Source: Clostridia bacterium
GTDB taxonomy: Bacteria > Bacillota > Clostridia > UMGS1883
Direction of reading: 5' to 3'
NCBI GenBank assembly: GCA_017472685.1
Contig: JAFUOO010000029.1
Location: 25,949-89,948, forward strand
DNA: 64,000 bases
A program made the translations under genes and the position numbers. The notes beneath the pieces were generated by a model. It was not told the DNA's origin, ran no database searches, and saw only the letters and a program-made list of their open reading frames with translations. This document shows positions 37,001-45,541 of the stretch, piece by piece; position 1 is the stretch's first letter; every line of letters begins with the position of its first letter.

Positions 37001-37521
37001 TTACAAATCTTGCGGTAACAAACTATAACAGAGAATTCACCGCTACTCCTTATATTATTGTAGATGGTCAGTCATTTACGGGTGAAAGCGTCACAAGAAG
37101 TATATATAAAGTTGCAGCAGGTATCCTTCTCAACGGTTATACAAAGGAGGATAATGCCACAGAGGAAGATAAAACAGATACTGAATATGAGCTTTCCAAA
37201 GTGCTTATTGATGTTTTGAATGCATATGTAAACCAGACGGGTATTCGTCTTACAATGACACAGGATGGTGAATTTTCTGCAAGAACCTCCGGTAGCGGTG
37301 CTTATTCAAGCACAGATGTATTCTTTACGGTTGATAAGACAGATAATGGTGACGGCAGTTATACTGTTACAATTACGCCCTCTGAAAATGTTGAAATCAA
37401 ACAGTGGTGGAAAGAATATGTAAGAATTAATAACAACCACTCTTTTGTTTATAATTGGATTACAAATGATACCATTGATGAAAATGGCGTTCTTACGTTT
37501 ACATTTACACCTCAGGTTTAA
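31018..37521 (+). CDS. Giant secreted DUF6055-like metallopeptidase with beta-helix and carbohydrate-binding modules
   Basis: About 2167 residues from TTG 31018 (AAGGGG 9 nt upstream; ATG 31009 is possible). The signal peptide ends near VVSFAEE. A gluzincin-like peptidase domain has HEFGH at 166-170 and a likely third ligand in WFEAVANWFAEQ (E192). A hexapeptide-like beta-helix follows (about 480-570; for example AVIDGYAIIAGSAKVSGNAY), then a LamG-like module (about 631-785), further beta-sandwich modules, a short MucBP-like unit and a DNRLRE-like domain (about 1648-1845; APSVNADDV, YGSARAGVLEFAIN) homologous to one in the next gene. The C-terminal region is unrecognised. DUF6055-type peptidases are thought to cut extracellular proteins or glycoproteins; the substrate here is unknown. 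The next gene starts 34 nt later. Confidence 0.75.
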   Translation: MRVKHKSLISMVIVLIMVLSCVPVVSFAEETTEYLLRDVNDGASTEVAMDVYQTYETEHFQIFYDTDGANSSKVTSTFLSKCETILENCWDLYIDKMGMEPTSTSVLSLGDKTTQYKTNVILMGTGVTHYDLGANEWGAYGSVDTAGYPYFMCCLAAMDSPTVVAHEFGHAVHYAQGDNAWKDNIYLGPWFEAVANWFAEQYTYEYISGSTQLSHLYLRSNSLTKMNGRAYYEAWPILQYLTEDPDNTGVYGEKFVQKIFGTNLGSTNVLFWEVLESANGDLTAADTVGMYASHMATMDFENKALYNKTINSGFSGNYFFWQQRYTMLEELGETGDYAVAPERAPQAMGYNIIPLEFDAGEVSVTLNGLTDAPGADWTARLVKESSSGVTSYSDIFNAGETMSIEVESTDALYLSVAATPTLDSMVRHTIGGWATHSTETNQPYEEKTQYPYSVTLSGATPMKRPAPSGTFKTHSNGGGKVASTASVASTAYVGPNAIVMGNATVSDNAVIDGYAIIAGSAKVSGNAYVGDTAIVFGSASVTDEARVIENACIYANYKVSGSAVIKGMSLGLLNGSVSGEAITYGDWFEDGGYDIAGGKFSGYHSISSDSAYSVLTIDDKNYRPYTNNLRTRYEFNGDLKDSWANTELYGVNFPEVTETYVSFTGDEYAVLDSSVLYYDNMKITLSAKGEGEVFSIGDGAIVFSIEDNTASFNGISPDVVCSSSAFNEVEITLEGKTVTVCVNGVEATGEIETSMLDAARNGKHYIGHNFAGSVDYLRIFDTSFEYEKEIGAMDGEFIAELDTIENGESGTLNSKTNNTNSAWYGWSSTNKNSVTVDGGLNITGAVTATITSPDILTDKFVIEFKPEGGSTYPDHGVLDTDGDVLFGYRYATDASAIHIGRGETNSAIRGTDSISDTTGQARLANFIGERLCSGTIRADRSALNFSNGERVRIIAENTQWTDELEAKFTLCENYTDNLASMALGEDVYTVTYATVDDTLIVPVSVSVYKGHFTGFGGFKTAGGTNEVTVSYKDLVVYSDSSNETNVTITYTIDGEAVKAVSKSYNPDNGETGAMFSEVYASNNGENFMRYAEGGEYSESRKVELEKISNKGLAVGTYFEKDAVAYKTVSENLIPNGDFEYGLIGWFNSAGTAATNEYFTVNGDGTITAKAHTGLTGAGSLYRVWAIENGKTYMLTYTADVENQWHKTSLKNDISSTEDGTVIHTSKEGENCIMFTASKDYLQINYRWLDSSNTLGNFSLYEVVNAESDRVVTTVKFMADGTEIAQSIAINGFIGDIIDLTDASIAPASITFGDSVYTKDASNQSSYTASATGEITITYTMSDIQSIETVSAIVIGDNLPVLPKTLNATTGDGSLVEVEVTEWDLSDLKTGENTVYGTVKGTVLEAEATVTVYPETYTLADNTSTGNSDNIIYFPEKLANEFWIEMDLTVNQISDSHLQFGMDGKIWGSAAFGITPKNGKLAANGGYANGTVKETVLKDSVTAGEKFRLLVKVDASNEQFSVYATGEGGVVYSAENLTFRAANQTYVNTINFRGGSGSAAGALKMENLKMYCTEIGRVDFVNKSGEIVKTVTGSIADGATYTVEEKVLFAILNDGSGAFYNIPETVVDSNITLEVTEVENMIAVDADGFVNNGNTTDSTETDVRIMIAAANGTVGVAKAPSVNADDVTISTGGAYYGSARAGVLEFAINSDMENKAVFLNVYVDGYKPNASGNSTCYLAAYTILNQDDAENISALYNDESLASTSEPMFALESITAKSNVINAIDKYVSFDVSEAVAAALSEGKTNITFKILTPHGGVYLADRDACIDGGAHDGCAAYLSCEDASIITVVGSTKVTKNGTLIRDVENGVIVSSDSGVKMYTDNAETVAFTNGVKVYKVTDGAADSINPEAGDYYPAAVGVNMVQGAQVRIGDGVTEDGKVDEGSGLRFVTQINRADSLANIEGATYGVKITAEGSDSVVDIPAEKWQSTDVFTTALTNLAVTNYNREFTATPYIIVDGQSFTGESVTRSIYKVAAGILLNGYTKEDNATEEDKTDTEYELSKVLIDVLNAYVNQTGIRLTMTQDGEFSARTSGSGAYSSTDVFFTVDKTDNGDGSYTVTITPSENVEIKQWWKEYVRINNNHSFVYNWITNDTIDENGVLTFTFTPQV

Positions 37522-37555
37522 ACCGAAGCTTTTATGTTAAAAGGGGAGAAAATGA

Positions 37556-40500
37556 ATGAAAACAAAAAGAATAATTGCACTACTGTTAGCTGCTATAATG
37601 ATTATTTCTGCATTGCCTGTAATTGCAGCTACAGAAGAAAGCGTCCTTTGTTTCACCTGGGCGTGGGACAAAAATGTAATTGAATATGACGGTGAGGCTT
37701 TTGTTGCATCCTGGTCGGGTGGCAATAATGCAAGCTTTCGAAGCAGTTTTGTCGTTTTTGATGTGCCGGAAGGCTTCAGCTTTAATAAGCTTAACACAAA
37801 CGTAAAAGCTGATTTTACAATAAATTCGGCAAAGCTTAACAACGGAACAAATCAGGCTCCGACAGTAGCCGTTGTGTTGGTTAACGGAGACAAAGTAAAA
37901 GAAGCCTACAGTGAAAAAAACGGTACAGTGCTTAAAGCTCAGAAAGAAAACGGCACTTTTTTGGGCACATATAAAATTGATGCTAATCCCAAAGCAAATG
38001 CTCTTTCCGATATTTCACTTACAGATTATTTCTTAGCGTATCCCGAAGCTACAAGTGTAGGTATATATCTGACAAATATTTCATCTGATGGCTATGAATG
38101 TGCAAACGGGATAGCCTCACAAATGACAGATTTTGAACTTTCCTTTACGGTAACAGGAGATGCTTTATCAAACTATATTGAGCTTTCTGATGATGAGGGA
38201 AATGTGCTTGACACCATATATGTACGAGGCGAAAGCTCAGTTACATATAATGTTTCCGATTATGTGGAGGAAACATATTACCACAACGGTGTTAAGTATA
38301 TTCTGAAGGAAGTAGATAAGGATACATTTACCGTAAAGGAATCTCCCGAAGGAGTTAGGGCAGTCTACGAAAAGAGCGATGAAAAGGGGCTCTGCTATTT
38401 TGCTACTCGTTCAGGTTATAGCGGAACGACTGACGGAACAGGAATCATGGTTGCAACCGGTGGTGGCGATTACGGGACGGCAGAAAGGGCTCCCTCTGTT
38501 TCGGGAGTTTCACACCAGAGCGGTAGCGCAACCTTGGGCTCTGCCAGAGTGGGCGTTATAGAATTTGAAATCGATTCATCAATCGACCCCGGTAGTATAA
38601 ATAATGCCAAGCTTAATTTATATGTAAAAAAGGTTCACGCAAATCTTTATGCAAAGTGGATGAGACTGGCAGTTTTCCAGACAGAAAACCCCAATATCGC
38701 CGAATATTCTTTAGGCGGTATGGATTATAGCTTATACCCTGCTACAGGGGAAGATTATTCCGAAAATGCAGTATATTGGTCAAATGAGGAGATTTCCTCC
38801 TCTGCTTTGGGCTGGAAAACTGTAGACATAAGGAAAATTATTGTTGATGCATTAGATGAAAGCAACAAGACAGGGAATCCTTCAAAAAAGATAAAAGTTG
38901 TGTTGAGACTTCAGGTGCCTACAGCAGGTTTGTACATTGCATCAAGCGAAGATGAGAATGCACCGTATATAAATATTACTACAAGTAACGATTCTCTTCT
39001 TGCATACTATGATTTTGAAAGTCTTACTGAAGAGGGTAGAATTAAAGATATATCGGGTAACGGATATGATGCACTTTTATTGGGTGATGCAAAAATTGAA
39101 AGTGGCTCTCTTGTTCTCAATGGCAATGGCGCAGCGCAGATAGACAGCGAAGATTTCCGAACACATCTTGACAGCTATACCATCGCGACATATGTAACAC
39201 TTGATGGCGAAACGGTAGCAGGTACCCGAATTTATGACTTTGGCGCATCAAGCGGTAACAGTGGCTTTTTGAGGGTTGAAGATTTTGGCGTTGGAATGAA
39301 GTACAATAACGGTTCAACCGTTATTGTGGGCAAAAACAAGGGTGATATTACACCGTTTGAAAATGTAGGTGCAAAATATCATCTTGCAGTAACCTATGAC
39401 GGAGAAAGCAACCTGACAAAGGTTTATGTTAACGGAGAGCAGGTTGTTGAAACAACCGATATTAAGTATGGTCTTGATGATTTTAGTGACAGCACAGCCA
39501 ATAACTTTATCGGCAGAACAAACTGGTACGGAACAAATGTTGCATCATCAAATCCCGACATAAAAGCAAGCTATGATGATTTTTGTGTTTACAGCGAGGC
39601 TCTGGATGAAAGAGTAATATTATCCCTTTACAATCCGGATTTTGAAGAGGATGTTAAAAATGCTGCAAGGGAAATAGAAACAAAACTCGAAGAATATATA
39701 TCATCTCCCGTTGAGACGGATTTGCCCTTTGATGAAACTTTTGTAACGGAAAACGGTGATGTTTTCAATGTGGCATGGTTTACAACAGACAGTAGCATAA
39801 TAAACAATAAGGGTAATGTTTTCAGGGGAACAGAAAACCTTTCCTGCAATGTTTATGCGATAGTTTCCTGGGGGGAATATACTGTTACAACAAAGACGAT
39901 GACGGTTACCGTTAAGGGGATTAGTGCCGAGGAAATTGAAGAAAGCCTCATTTTAAGGCATACTTTTGATTATACCGGCGAAGAAATATTTAACTATGAC
40001 AGAGCAAATATTTCGGAAAATAATGTTGTAAAGCTTCCCGATGATATAAATGTGGGAGTTACTGACTATACCGTCGCCACATGGGTAAGATGTGATGATT
40101 TAACTCGTAACGGACAGCGAATATACGATTTTGGTATGGAAAATGGTACAGTCAGCGGAAATTATTACGCCTTTACCAAAGTTAATTCAAATGGGACACT
40201 TACTGTAGGTATAAATAACGGAGGAAGTACGCAGTCGATAACAAGCATAGGCAGCGTACATGAAGGCGAATGGACACACATTGCAGTCTCTTTCTCCTCC
40301 GCATCCGGTGAGACATATATTTATATAAATGGTATCCTTGACACTAAGTCCGATGCTATTACATATACTATGGACGGTGCAACAAAGGATAATCACAGTT
40401 ATTCTAATTACATAGGCAGAAGCCAGTGGTATAAAACACAAAGCAATTCAAACCCCGATTTGGTGGGCAAGGTTGATAATTTTGAGTTTTATGGAGCGGC

Positions 40501-42130
40501 TCTTTCCCAAACTGTAATAGAAAGCCTTATGGAAAACGGATATGATTCTCCCGATGTTGAAATAGTGTCAGCTACATATGTTAAGGGTATGAACAAGGCG
40601 GTTGTGAATGTTTCTTCAAATGGATATGAGGGAGAAGCAAAGGTTGTTGCGGCTTCCTATGACGGATATCTTGAAAATGTTTCTACAACCCCATTGGAAA
40701 TTTCAAAAGGACTTAACTCTGTAGCAGTGGAGTTTGATGCAGAAGTTTCAAACATAGAAAACATAAAGTGCTTTTTGTGGAGTGACCTTACGAGCCTTAC
40801 GCCATTGAGTGAAGGTTTTTCCGTTGACAGGATATATGAATTCAGTTACGACTGGAAATATCCGGACAATCACCTTTTAAGCAACGAATTTTCGCTGAAG
40901 GCTTATGATGATGAAAAGTATCTTTCTCTTGCAAATTCCGTTTCAATGGCTGATTGGGAAGATAATAATACAAATCTTTTATGGACAGCGCCCTTTGAAT
41001 ATGATAAAAATGCAGACGGCTATTATCCTTTGAGAAATACCGATGGCACATATTTATCTCTTGATACGGGTAATGTTAAAACAGGTAAGGTAAATAACTG
41101 GAGATTTATTCAGATTGACCCCGAGATGGCTTCCGGCAAACAGAACGTTTACGCAATCCGTCAGCGTTCTTCCGGTAAATATCTTGCAAGAAGCGGAAAT
41201 GGTGTTGTAGGCACATCCGATTGGGAAACTGAGAGTGCTTGGTGGGAACTTGACATTGTAAACTATGATGAAGTATCCGAGATGTTTACATCTCCCGGGT
41301 TCTTGGGACTTTCAACTAATGAAAGAGCAAGAATTTATGGTGTGACAAGTCAGGCTATGTGGCAGTCAAGCAACAGGAGAAGTAAGCTTATAGAATATAT
41401 GGGCTCAACCTATTTTGAACAAGATAAGGAAACCCAGGCGGAAAGGCTCAGAAAAATATTTGACTATAAGCCATCAAGTCAGATTAATCGTTCCATAACA
41501 ACAGCAACCACAGGAGCTCACGGTACATATGAGTTGGGTGAAATTACGGGTGCGGCAAACTATAAGGGTAAAGATGGAGAGAACCTTTGGGCATATAAGG
41601 GTGTGGCAACCTACTACACTGATGAAACAAAGACAGAGGTTGAGCAGACTGTTACAATCTATGGTCGAAATGCCAATGTTATTAAAAACATTGCGAAGGG
41701 CTTTTCCTACATTCCCTATCAGTACAGAAAGTATATTACAAACATAAGAGACTATTATCACACTGCGAATCAGTTTAACTGTGGCGCAAAGGATATGTTT
41801 GTAAGAACAAGCTACGAGGTTAGTGCCGAAGGCTTTGCAACCACGGCGGCACATGAAGTGGGACATTCGCTTTCGGGTAGTTGGGGTTGGGTATGCTCAA
41901 GCTCAAGATATACAAATGCAATAAATTCTGATATAAACAAGGTTTCGGGCTATGGAAGTAAAAACAATTCCGAGGACTTTGCCGAGTTTGTGCAGTTTGC
42001 AGTATCCTGCTCAGGCGAACCCGAACTTTTAAGAGAGTTAAAGGTAATGTTCCCTGCAAGATTCAACGTTTTGAGAAATGTTCTTCGTGAAATGAACGGA
42101 GGAGAAAGTATACTTGATGTAGTGGAATAA
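37556..42130 (+). CDS. Giant secreted protein with LamG modules and a C-terminal zinc metallopeptidase
   Basis: The 1524-residue protein starts with a signal peptide (to about VIAATEE). Residues 25-195 match the N-terminal domain of the GH115 protein (for example the shared pattern QAPTV.....V.GD and VGIYLTNISSD). Next come a MucBP-like unit (205-275), a DNRLRE-like domain (275-475), two LamG/concanavalin modules (about 482-690 and 799-990), an Ig-like module (1001-1085) and a fascin-like beta-trefoil (1112-1240). The C-terminal peptidase has HEVGH at 1433-1437 and EDFAE at 1473-1477, as in the anthrax lethal factor-like (ATLF) family. It is cotranscribed with the preceding metallopeptidase. 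Glycoprotein targets are plausible because of the many glycan-binding modules, but this is inference. Confidence 0.78.
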   Translation: MKTKRIIALLLAAIMIISALPVIAATEESVLCFTWAWDKNVIEYDGEAFVASWSGGNNASFRSSFVVFDVPEGFSFNKLNTNVKADFTINSAKLNNGTNQAPTVAVVLVNGDKVKEAYSEKNGTVLKAQKENGTFLGTYKIDANPKANALSDISLTDYFLAYPEATSVGIYLTNISSDGYECANGIASQMTDFELSFTVTGDALSNYIELSDDEGNVLDTIYVRGESSVTYNVSDYVEETYYHNGVKYILKEVDKDTFTVKESPEGVRAVYEKSDEKGLCYFATRSGYSGTTDGTGIMVATGGGDYGTAERAPSVSGVSHQSGSATLGSARVGVIEFEIDSSIDPGSINNAKLNLYVKKVHANLYAKWMRLAVFQTENPNIAEYSLGGMDYSLYPATGEDYSENAVYWSNEEISSSALGWKTVDIRKIIVDALDESNKTGNPSKKIKVVLRLQVPTAGLYIASSEDENAPYINITTSNDSLLAYYDFESLTEEGRIKDISGNGYDALLLGDAKIESGSLVLNGNGAAQIDSEDFRTHLDSYTIATYVTLDGETVAGTRIYDFGASSGNSGFLRVEDFGVGMKYNNGSTVIVGKNKGDITPFENVGAKYHLAVTYDGESNLTKVYVNGEQVVETTDIKYGLDDFSDSTANNFIGRTNWYGTNVASSNPDIKASYDDFCVYSEALDERVILSLYNPDFEEDVKNAAREIETKLEEYISSPVETDLPFDETFVTENGDVFNVAWFTTDSSIINNKGNVFRGTENLSCNVYAIVSWGEYTVTTKTMTVTVKGISAEEIEESLILRHTFDYTGEEIFNYDRANISENNVVKLPDDINVGVTDYTVATWVRCDDLTRNGQRIYDFGMENGTVSGNYYAFTKVNSNGTLTVGINNGGSTQSITSIGSVHEGEWTHIAVSFSSASGETYIYINGILDTKSDAITYTMDGATKDNHSYSNYIGRSQWYKTQSNSNPDLVGKVDNFEFYGAALSQTVIESLMENGYDSPDVEIVSATYVKGMNKAVVNVSSNGYEGEAKVVAASYDGYLENVSTTPLEISKGLNSVAVEFDAEVSNIENIKCFLWSDLTSLTPLSEGFSVDRIYEFSYDWKYPDNHLLSNEFSLKAYDDEKYLSLANSVSMADWEDNNTNLLWTAPFEYDKNADGYYPLRNTDGTYLSLDTGNVKTGKVNNWRFIQIDPEMASGKQNVYAIRQRSSGKYLARSGNGVVGTSDWETESAWWELDIVNYDEVSEMFTSPGFLGLSTNERARIYGVTSQAMWQSSNRRSKLIEYMGSTYFEQDKETQAERLRKIFDYKPSSQINRSITTATTGAHGTYELGEITGAANYKGKDGENLWAYKGVATYYTDETKTEVEQTVTIYGRNANVIKNIAKGFSYIPYQYRKYITNIRDYYHTANQFNCGAKDMFVRTSYEVSAEGFATTAAHEVGHSLSGSWGWVCSSSRYTNAINSDINKVSGYGSKNNSEDFAEFVQFAVSCSGEPELLRELKVMFPARFNVLRNVLREMNGGESILDVVE

Positions 42131-42158
42131 GCCTACTTATACTACTTCAAGAAACATT

Positions 42159-42183
42159 GAACCCTCTATTGATTAGAGGGTTC
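42159..42183 (+). terminator. Hairpin upstream of repeat A copy 4
   Basis: GAACCCTCT/AGAGGGTTC, 9-bp stem, as at 8759. The following 30 nt also match copy 2, so the common block of copies 2 and 4 is about 55 nt longer than A itself. Confidence 0.7.
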
Positions 42184-42216
42184 AATGTATCATTTATTAA
42201 GTCCAAATACAAAACT

Positions 42217-42456
42217 GATACGGTAATTGATACAATTTGTACGATTGCCGTATCGTTTTTTTATGCCTTGAAAACCCTTAAAATAAAGGCTTTTTGAAGC
42301 ATAGGGGGTTCAATTTGCGTTTGTAGGGTATATTTTTCGGTGTGAAAATGAGCCGTTTTTGCGTACCTGATACGATTTTGCCAAAAAGCTATCGTTTCAA
42401 AATGGAGCTATCGTTTCAAGTAGGGGATTGCTTGCAGGCGAAATATAGGATATAAT
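42217..42456 (+). repeat. Interspersed repeat A, copy 4 (full length)
   Basis: It has the GATACGGTAAT/ATTGCCGTATC hairpin with T7, the second hairpin AAAACCCTT/AAGGCTTTTT, the conserved GCATAGGGGGTTCAATTT block, two GCTATCGTTTCAA units 19 nt apart and a 3' promoter. No coding gene lies in 42131-42500. Confidence 0.92.
42428..42456 (+). promoter_or_regulatory. Promoter at the 3' end of repeat A copy 4
   Basis: TTGCTT, a 17-nt spacer and TATAAT, 44 nt upstream of the alginate-lyase-like gene. Confidence 0.78.
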
Positions 42457-42500
42457 AAAGGTAATAAACTTTATACTCATGTGTAAATGGAGGGATAAAA

Positions 42501-45203
42501 ATGAAACGCTTTCTTAAGTTAGCAGTAATTGTTGTAGGGCTATTGCTTATTCCGTTATGTTCACAAGCGGCACAATATGAACCCGGGTATTATTTCGGAG
42601 CATATTCAGATAATGGTACCTCGATAATTGATTTAGGATATGAATTTAAAGGAAAGGTGTTATTTGAATATGACCTTTTTATCCCTGCAGATATTGAAAA
42701 TTCAAATAATGCCATTGTATTTGGCGGAGAGAGTATGATATCCAACTGGGGTAGGGTAGGTGCAGCAATGTACATAAACGGTGACTGGGCAGGTAGCGAA
42801 GATGTATTTTATACTCAGGATGCCACAGGCAACGGCGTTGGTAAGGTTGCAAACAGTAATCTTACCTGGAAAAATGCGGAGGAGACGCCCTCGTTAAAAG
42901 GGTACACAAAATACCATGTTGAACAAACGATAGATACAACGGCAAAAATTGAAAACGGATATGGACAGTATGAAATATATATTACACCTGAGGGTGGCGA
43001 ACGAGAGATGATAACTATAAACGGATATCACGGATTCAGAACAAGCTATGACAATATTTCTAAGTTTGGTGTGTGGTCGAATAACGGGGTGGGAATAAAG
43101 GTTAAAAACCTTTGCACAAAATGGATAGAGGGAGATACAAAGCTTGTCACTGTGAACTATATCATAGGGAACGAAGTTGTCGAAACACATCAATTTCTGA
43201 GAGGTGTGGGAGAAAGTTTTATATGCCCTGCAGAATATGAAATAGAGTACAATGGTAAAAAATATGCTCTTGCAAGTAAGGTTGAAGAGAGGATAGTAAA
43301 CTCCCTTTCAGAAGATGTTGAGATTAACCTTTATTACGATAGCGATTTGGGAATTTCAATTACAGAAGATTATAAAATTGAATGTAATACAACGATAAGA
43401 AATAAAATGGCATATGCGACTTTCAGAATAATTCCGCAAACTGAGAAAAAAGAACATCTAAATGCGATTATCGTATTGTATAAGGACGATGGTACAGTTT
43501 GTGATGTTCAGATTAAGGATATTGAGCTTGGCGAAAAAGACGCTTTGAAAACAGTGAATTTAAACATAGACATATGCGATGAAGATGAAGTGTTGAGTGT
43601 TATGCTCTGGAATGAAAAATTTCAGCCGTTAGTATATAAGCAGCAAAGCATTGATATTGAAGCTGAAAATGCGGATAAATTTACTCATCCGGGGCTTTTG
43701 CATACCGAAGAAGATTTAGCAAGAATATCTGAAGCTGTTAAAGAGGGTATGCAGCCTTACCTTGACGGGTGGAATGCACTCAAGCAACACTGGCTTTCAA
43801 AGCCTACAGATATTTCCCTCGCGAAAGAAACAATAGACAGAACAAGCGGAGGAGGCAACTTTATACATTTAGGCAGAGATATGGCAAGGGCTTATCAGTG
43901 CGCCTTAAGGTGGAAAATTGAAGGGAATGAGGAGTGTGCCGAAACAGCAGTTATGCTCCTTAACGATTGGTCGGCAAAGCTTAAGAGCATTACAGGAAAC
44001 GACAGATTCCTTGTGGCAGGGCTGTATGGCTATCAGCTGGCAAATGCGGCTGAGCTTATGCGTGATTATCCCACTTTTGAAGTTGAACAGATGCAGAATA
44101 TGTTACTTGAAGTATTTGTGCCCTTGTGCGAGGATTTCCTTGAAAGACATAACGGTGCATATATAACAGAGTATTGGGCAAACTGGGACCTTTGCAACAT
44201 AGCAGCACTCGCTTCCATAGGCGTATTCTGTGACAGACAGGATATTTACGACAGAGCCATAGAATATTATCGTTACGGCGACGGAAATGGGGCTATATAC
44301 AATGCAATACCACACCTGTTTGAAAACGGATTGGCACAAAATCAGGAGTCAGGCAGAGATCAAGGACATAATACATTGAGTATATGTATGCTTGGTGTGA
44401 TATGTGAAACTGCGTGGAATCAAGGGGATGACCTTTATAGTTGGGCAGATAATCGTCTTATGTATGCGGCAGAGTATGTTGCCAGATACAATAACGGCTA
44501 TGATGTACCCTTTGAGCTTTACGAATGGGGTGGATATAATGGTGCGAACCAGTCGCAGACGGTAATATCGGCATCAGGTCGCGGAGCGGTAAGACCTGTA
44601 TGGGAGTTGCTTTACAATCATTATGCGAACAGAATGGGATATTCTGTGCCAAACATAAGAGAAGCAGTGGAGAGAAACCAACCTGAGAGCGGTGCTACCG
44701 GCAACTTTGACATTGCTGGTTTTGGAACTCTGTTGTTTACAAGAGAAATGGGTACGGGAACTATGGCAACGCCCCTTGAAGACAACCTTATTGAAGATGG
44801 TGTTTACAGAATAATTGTAAAGCGTACACAAAAGGCACTTACTGCAGATGACGATGGAGTTACCCAAAAAAGCGTGGGAAATGAGGGCCAAGAGTGGATA
44901 ATTTCTTCTTTGGGAAGCGGACAGTACACAATAATAAACGCCGCAAGCGGACTTTCCCTTGGTTCTGAAGACGGTTCGTACGATCCGAAAACGGAAATGG
45001 TAGTAAGTGAATATACGGGTGCAAACAGCCAGAAGTTTACAATCTTACCTACAAGCGAAGAAGGATATTACAGAATAACGCCGATACACACCAGCAAGGC
45101 ACTTGATGTATTGGATAATTCAAATCAGGATGGTGCTAAGATAATACAATGGAGATACCTCTACAATTCAAACCAGCAGTGGAGACTTGAAAGTGTAGAT
45201 TGA
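42501..45203 (+). CDS. Secreted alginate-lyase-superfamily enzyme with ricin-type lectin
   Basis: The 900-residue protein has a signal peptide (to about CSQAAQ), a beta-sandwich module (28-215), a MucBP-like unit (217-285) and an Ig-like module (about 290-390) related to those in the neighbouring giant proteins. The catalytic region (394-740) is an alpha-toroid of the alginate lyase superfamily, with TEYWANWDLCNIAAL near 562 and ESGRDQGHNT at 616-625, where the His is a likely catalytic residue. These lyases cut uronic acid-containing polysaccharides; the exact polymer cannot be told. A ricin-B-like lectin ends the protein (about 755-900; QEWIIS, QKFTILP and QQWRLE repeats). Expression would start from repeat A copy 4. 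Confidence 0.8.
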   Translation: MKRFLKLAVIVVGLLLIPLCSQAAQYEPGYYFGAYSDNGTSIIDLGYEFKGKVLFEYDLFIPADIENSNNAIVFGGESMISNWGRVGAAMYINGDWAGSEDVFYTQDATGNGVGKVANSNLTWKNAEETPSLKGYTKYHVEQTIDTTAKIENGYGQYEIYITPEGGEREMITINGYHGFRTSYDNISKFGVWSNNGVGIKVKNLCTKWIEGDTKLVTVNYIIGNEVVETHQFLRGVGESFICPAEYEIEYNGKKYALASKVEERIVNSLSEDVEINLYYDSDLGISITEDYKIECNTTIRNKMAYATFRIIPQTEKKEHLNAIIVLYKDDGTVCDVQIKDIELGEKDALKTVNLNIDICDEDEVLSVMLWNEKFQPLVYKQQSIDIEAENADKFTHPGLLHTEEDLARISEAVKEGMQPYLDGWNALKQHWLSKPTDISLAKETIDRTSGGGNFIHLGRDMARAYQCALRWKIEGNEECAETAVMLLNDWSAKLKSITGNDRFLVAGLYGYQLANAAELMRDYPTFEVEQMQNMLLEVFVPLCEDFLERHNGAYITEYWANWDLCNIAALASIGVFCDRQDIYDRAIEYYRYGDGNGAIYNAIPHLFENGLAQNQESGRDQGHNTLSICMLGVICETAWNQGDDLYSWADNRLMYAAEYVARYNNGYDVPFELYEWGGYNGANQSQTVISASGRGAVRPVWELLYNHYANRMGYSVPNIREAVERNQPESGATGNFDIAGFGTLLFTREMGTGTMATPLEDNLIEDGVYRIIVKRTQKALTADDDGVTQKSVGNEGQEWIISSLGSGQYTIINAASGLSLGSEDGSYDPKTEMVVSEYTGANSQKFTILPTSEEGYYRITPIHTSKALDVLDNSNQDGAKIIQWRYLYNSNQQWRLESVD

Positions 45204-45234
45204 ACGCAAAAATTTTGAATTCAAGAAAAGATTC

Positions 45235-45479
45235 GATACGGTAGTTGATACAATTTGTACGATTGCCGTATCGTTTTTTTTATGCCTTGAAAATCTTTGT
45301 GTTAAGCCTTTTTTGAAGCATAGGGGGTTCAATTTGAATTTGTAGGGTACGTATTTCGGCGCAAAAATAAGCCTTTTTTGTGTGCGTGATACAGTTTTAG
45401 AGAAAAGCTATCGTTTCAAAATGGAACTATCGTTTCAAAGGGGGGGTTGCTTGCGTGTTGGAAAAATGTGTGGTATAAT
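45235..45479 (+). repeat. Interspersed repeat A, copy 5 (full length)
   Basis: The 5' hairpin GATACGGTAGT/ATTGCCGTATC with T8 is followed by the conserved middle, two CTATCGTTTCAAA units 19 nt apart and a 3' promoter. The similarity to copy 3 continues a little beyond, through TTGAATTTG near 45494-45501, up to the AAC(6')-like coding sequence. Confidence 0.92.
45451..45479 (+). promoter_or_regulatory. Promoter at the 3' end of repeat A copy 5
   Basis: TTGCGT, a 17-nt spacer and TATAAT preceded by TGG (extended -10). It would drive the acetyltransferase genes. Confidence 0.8.
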
Positions 45480-45541
45480 AACATTGATAAGCTTGAATTT
45501 GTAAAAGAGCAACAAAAGACGATAGCCGTATTTTAGCAGAA

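Noticed and set aside
1676..45479. Classical integron attC sites
   Set aside because: No integrase is present, the repeats are about 240 bp with a promoter at the 3' end, and the short core sites of attC were not recognised.
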